From Candidatus Cloacimonadota bacterium (GTDB lineage: Bacteria; Cloacimonadota; Cloacimonadia; Cloacimonadales; WRIO01), in the NCBI GenBank assembly GCA_009782695.1, contig WRIO01000042.1, positions 1 through 7,655 on the forward strand: a DNA stretch of 7,655 nucleotides, given 5' to 3'. The position numbers and the translations under genes are program-made. Below the pieces are notes generated by a model. It did not search any database, was not told the origin of the DNA, and saw only the letters and a program-made list of their open reading frames with translations. Shown here one piece after another: positions 5,858 through 7,655 of the stretch. How positions within the stretch are numbered: the stretch's first letter is position 1; each line of letters starts with the position of its first letter.

Positions 5858-6289
5858 CTATTCTATAGATAGTATTTTATAATCTTTCAGGACAACTCCA
5901 AAATACCGTTTCTCTACAACCCAATCAAAAGACTCTGCTTGCATTGTTATTTTTTTTCCGATTGCTATATCAGGATAATTCTCCCTTGTGAATGTTCTAT
6001 CATGATAAGGATCAAAGAAGACTATTCCTAATCCATAATGATATCCGTATTCGTCCCAGTCTGTTGGCTCATTTCCTAGTAGAGAGAAAGACCATCTATC
6101 TAAGTAATGATCGGCGGACCACACCTCGCCAGTTACAATCACTGGAAAAGACTTCCATTCATAATCTAAATATGTGTACATCGTCCATCGAACCAGCTCC
6201 TCTGCTGTCATTTCTTTATATACTATTTCTTCTGCAGTTGCTGTGGCTATGATCAGAGCGAGAATTATTATGGTTATTAGTTTTTTCAT
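5858..6289 (-). CDS. Small exported protein with Sec signal peptide, possible OB-fold-like domain
   Basis: A 143-residue protein I do not recognise by name. The start is set at the ATG ending at 6289 because it follows TTGGAGG with good spacing and opens a classical signal peptide, MKKLITIIILALIIATATA, cut before EE (AxA rule, no lipobox Cys). The frame extends 49 codons further upstream to another ATG, but that part crosses a dispersed repeat and would bury the signal peptide. The mature part (about 124 residues) is rich in aromatics and acidic residues. The pattern FPVIVTGEVWSA..., then GIVFFD, then IAIGKKITMQAES, then YFGVVLKDYKIL resembles short OB-fold (tRNA_anti-like) domains seen in secreted proteins; this is inference only. 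It stands alone, divergent from the channel-like gene, and is visibly A+T-rich. Confidence 0.8.
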   Translation of the reverse strand: MKKLITIIILALIIATATAEEIVYKEMTAEELVRWTMYTYLDYEWKSFPVIVTGEVWSADHYLDRWSFSLLGNEPTDWDEYGYHYGLGIVFFDPYHDRTFTRENYPDIAIGKKITMQAESFDWVVEKRYFGVVLKDYKILSIE

Positions 6290-6338
6290 TTTTCCTCCAA
6301 TATATCTTGTTAACAACATAATAGGTATAGTATTACAT

Positions 6339-6344
6339 ATTATA
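6339..6344 (-). promoter_or_regulatory. Candidate -10 box (TATAAT) for the secreted-protein gene
   Basis: A perfect TATAAT on the minus strand, about 50 bp upstream of the chosen ATG. No good -35 hexamer lies 16-18 bases further upstream (ACTGTG region), so this is a candidate only. The 53-bp repeat copy B ends about 30 bp upstream of it. Confidence 0.35.
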
Positions 6345-6372
6345 CAAAGATAGATTACTTGCACAGTTTTTA

Positions 6373-6425
6373 GTAGGGAAGGCAACCCTTTGCCTTCCGC
6401 CACATCGGTCCTAGGGGTACCGCAC
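6373..6425 (+). repeat. 53-bp dispersed repeat, copy B
   Basis: Ungapped match to 5557-5609 (39 of 53 bases). This copy has a perfect 9-bp stem, GGAAGGCAA (6377-6385) with TTGCCTTCC (6390-6398), loop CCCT; the same position in copy A is only partly paired. Its first ten bases, GTAGGGAAGG, also occur at 1824-1833. It lies upstream of the secreted-protein gene. Confidence 0.65.
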
Positions 6426-6443
6426 TGTATGAGCATATTCCTG

Positions 6444-6564
6444 ATTCCTCTATCTCAAATTCACCAAAAATTCACTTTTCTTTTTCACCTTTTCCTAACT
6501 CTACCAAAACACCCTTTTCTCATCACTGACAATAACTCTCACCAACACATTCTAAAATCAATAT
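6444..6564. other. G-depleted, C-rich tract (plus strand)
   Basis: Over 121 bases the plus strand has a single G (6528) against 38 C by hand count; 6444-6527 has no G at all. The tract is made of C/T/A words such as TTCACTTTTC and ACCCTTTTCTC. Minus-strand frames break quickly. The plus-strand frame through it begins inside repeat copy B and has no protein-like character. No hairpin or motif is visible. Function unknown. Confidence 0.6.
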
Positions 6565-6800
6565 GTTACGAAAGCTAAAATTTTATTCCAAAAAAGTGTT
6601 TGACAAATAAAGCATATTTTATTTTGGGGTTAGAATTAGACTGGATATAGTATTTTATGATGCGATAAGTAATGGGAATATTTGTCATTAGGGGGTATGC
6701 TCATTGAAGTGGCTGCCGAATATACTTTAATTACCATTTTAGCTAGGCACTATACTTATACTTGAAGTAGAGCTTTTTGATAGAGCAAGGGAGTAATAAA
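6565..6800 (+). promoter_or_regulatory. Upstream region of the channel-like gene
   Basis: A+T-rich non-coding sequence. A perfect TTGACA lies at 6600-6605, but the hexamer 17 bases on is TTTGGG, so it lacks a matching -10. TATAGT at 6646-6651 is a good -10-like box, with TTGGGG 16 bases upstream as a poor -35. AAGGGAG at 6788-6794 is a good ribosome binding site for the TTG at 6801. A frame of 22 codons at 6697-6765 has an ill-placed G-run and is not called. The promoter cannot be fixed. Confidence 0.35.
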
Positions 6801-7655
6801 TTGAATAAAGATAAAGTAGCATATCAAAGAAAACATAAGCCTATCTTAACATTTTTAAACATTTATCTAGTAAGAAAAATTATCCTGTATATCGTCACTG
6901 TCACACCATTTATTATAGGTATTATAGGTTATTACCGCATATATCAACCAAAGAATGGCTATACATTCATAGACGCTTGTTATTCTGCTCTACGGCTTTA
7001 TTCCATGAATATGGATATAAAAATGAATCAGGTCAATATATGGATAGAAATAGCTCGATTTGGTGCTTTTTTGGTTGTAACTATGATTATTTTTAAGCTG
7101 CTCCATTTGATCGGAAAAGAATTTATTTTTATCTTTGTAGGGTTGCGAAAGGACAGTTGTGCTGTATATGGGGATTCGGCTTATAATGACCATTTAGTAA
7201 AGGACCTTGGGTATAAAGCAATTGCGCATAAAACACCCATCGTAAAAAATGCCCAAAACCATATTATAAATTTTGGAAACGATTTTGACAATCTGTTATT
7301 TTATGAAAACAATAAAAGATTTTTTGATAGAAAAAATGTCTATATCCACATGGATATTTTGGAGAGAGAACATTTAGAAAAAAATAACGTAACCCTGTTT
7401 AATACTTCTGAAAATGTGGCGAGGCTTTTTTGGCAAAAGCACTTGATAACCCAAAACAAAACTATCTGTATCATTGGCTTTGAGGCATTGGGTCAATATA
7501 TATTGCATTTTGGTCTGTTGTTTAACATATTTTCGACAGAGCAAAAAGTAGTTTATCATATCTGGGGGGACTTCGAAAAATACGAATCTTTACATACTGA
7601 ACTAGGGAAAATCAAAGAGACTGATGATATTATTTTTCATAGCTACTCATGGTGG
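6801..7655 (+). CDS. Two-TM channel-like protein with RCK/TrkA-N-type NAD-binding domain (5' part, runs off the window)
   Basis: 285 codons open to the right edge without a stop. The start is TTG at 6801, chosen because AAGGGAG precedes it; the first in-frame ATG lies far inside (7006). A basic N-terminus is followed by TM1 at about 26-46 (IILYIVTVTPFIIGIIGYY) and a short re-entrant-like segment at 54-72 (YTFIDACYSALRLYSMNMD). Next come IWIEIARFGAFLVV and TM2 at about 82-104, then a cytoplasmic region. This layout (DAxY..LRL, then EIARF) matches proteins annotated as NAD-binding, TrkA/RCK-type, potassium-channel-like. The first Rossmann-like strand (CAVYGDSAYNDHL, 120-132) lacks GxGxxG. A second, TICIIGFEALGQYIL (221-235), keeps a glycine pair. 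A canonical K+ filter (TVGYG) is absent, so ion selectivity is unknown. Low G+C relative to glnS. Confidence 0.7.
   Translation, partial: MNKDKVAYQRKHKPILTFLNIYLVRKIILYIVTVTPFIIGIIGYYRIYQPKNGYTFIDACYSALRLYSMNMDIKMNQVNIWIEIARFGAFLVVTMIIFKLLHLIGKEFIFIFVGLRKDSCAVYGDSAYNDHLVKDLGYKAIAHKTPIVKNAQNHIINFGNDFDNLLFYENNKRFFDRKNVYIHMDILEREHLEKNNVTLFNTSENVARLFWQKHLITQNKTICIIGFEALGQYILHFGLLFNIFSTEQKVVYHIWGDFEKYESLHTELGKIKETDDIIFHSYSWW

Noticed and set aside
6290..6436. 49-codon N-terminal extension of the secreted protein
   Set aside because: It runs through repeat copy B and the candidate promoter; the internal ATG has a strong SD and begins a classical signal peptide.
6697..6765. 22-codon plus-strand frame upstream of the channel-like gene
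   Set aside because: The G-run lies directly against the ATG, too close to serve as a ribosome binding site, and the peptide has no recognisable features.
6777..6800. Earlier in-frame TTG start at 6777 for the channel-like gene
   Set aside because: It has no upstream SD, whereas the TTG at 6801 has AAGGGAG at suitable spacing.
6990..7559. Minus-strand frames at 6990-7193 and 7374-7559
   Set aside because: Antisense to the continuous 285-codon plus-strand frame, which has clear membrane and Rossmann features.
1..7655. tRNA, rRNA or known riboswitch genes
   Set aside because: No cloverleaf with a T-loop GTTCGA-type motif, no rRNA sequence and no riboswitch core was recognised on either strand by eye.

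Overview
The window looks like a chromosomal segment from a bacterium of moderate-to-low G+C. It holds three housekeeping-type genes on the minus strand (glnS, and an overlapping tldD-tldE pair), a broken restriction-modification locus, a small secreted protein gene (minus), and the 5' part of a two-TM, NAD-binding channel-like gene (plus) that runs off the right edge. Ribosome binding sites are strong: AGGAGGT before tldE, TTGGAGGAAA before the secreted protein, AGAGGT before tldD, AAGGGAG before the channel gene. A TTGACA -35 box lies upstream of tldD. These signals argue against Bacteroidota, which use Shine-Dalgarno sites little. A direct GlnRS limits the host to lineages that have that enzyme (some Gram-negative phyla and scattered others). 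I cannot name the phylum from the sequence alone.

Layout. 1-81: edge repeats downstream of glnS. 82-1749 (-): glnS. 1750-2030: no gene; two direct copies of a repeat with a variable hairpin between constant flanks. 2031-2367 (-): a fused remnant of a restriction-modification system, with 28 codons of an MvaI/BcnI-type endonuclease butted against the last ~84 codons of a DNA methyltransferase. 2392-2425: perfect 12-bp hairpin. 2439-5158 (-): tldD then tldE, overlapping by ATGA, one operon. 5159-5857: about 700 bp without a credible gene but dense in short perfect hairpins, including a spaced hairpin array and a 128-bp element with terminal inverted repeats. 5858-6289 (-): exported 143-residue protein. 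6290-6800: divergent intergenic region with a second copy of a 53-bp repeat and a 121-nt tract almost free of G. 6801-7655 (+): partial channel/RCK-like gene, starting with TTG.

How the genes relate. TldD and TldE are the two subunits of one metalloprotease and are almost certainly co-translated. glnS is an independent housekeeping gene. The restriction-modification remnant shows that a defence system once lay between them and was lost by deletion. The secreted protein and the channel-like protein are divergently transcribed from a shared 511-bp region and are visibly more A+T-rich than glnS; no functional link between them can be shown.

The most unusual content is the non-coding DNA. More than twenty short perfect stems, mostly with three-base loops (GAA/TTC, TGC/GCA, TCC, TAC), occur in little over 1 kb of intergenic sequence. 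Stem sequences differ between otherwise related repeats while base pairing is kept. That is the main candidate here for something not well described.
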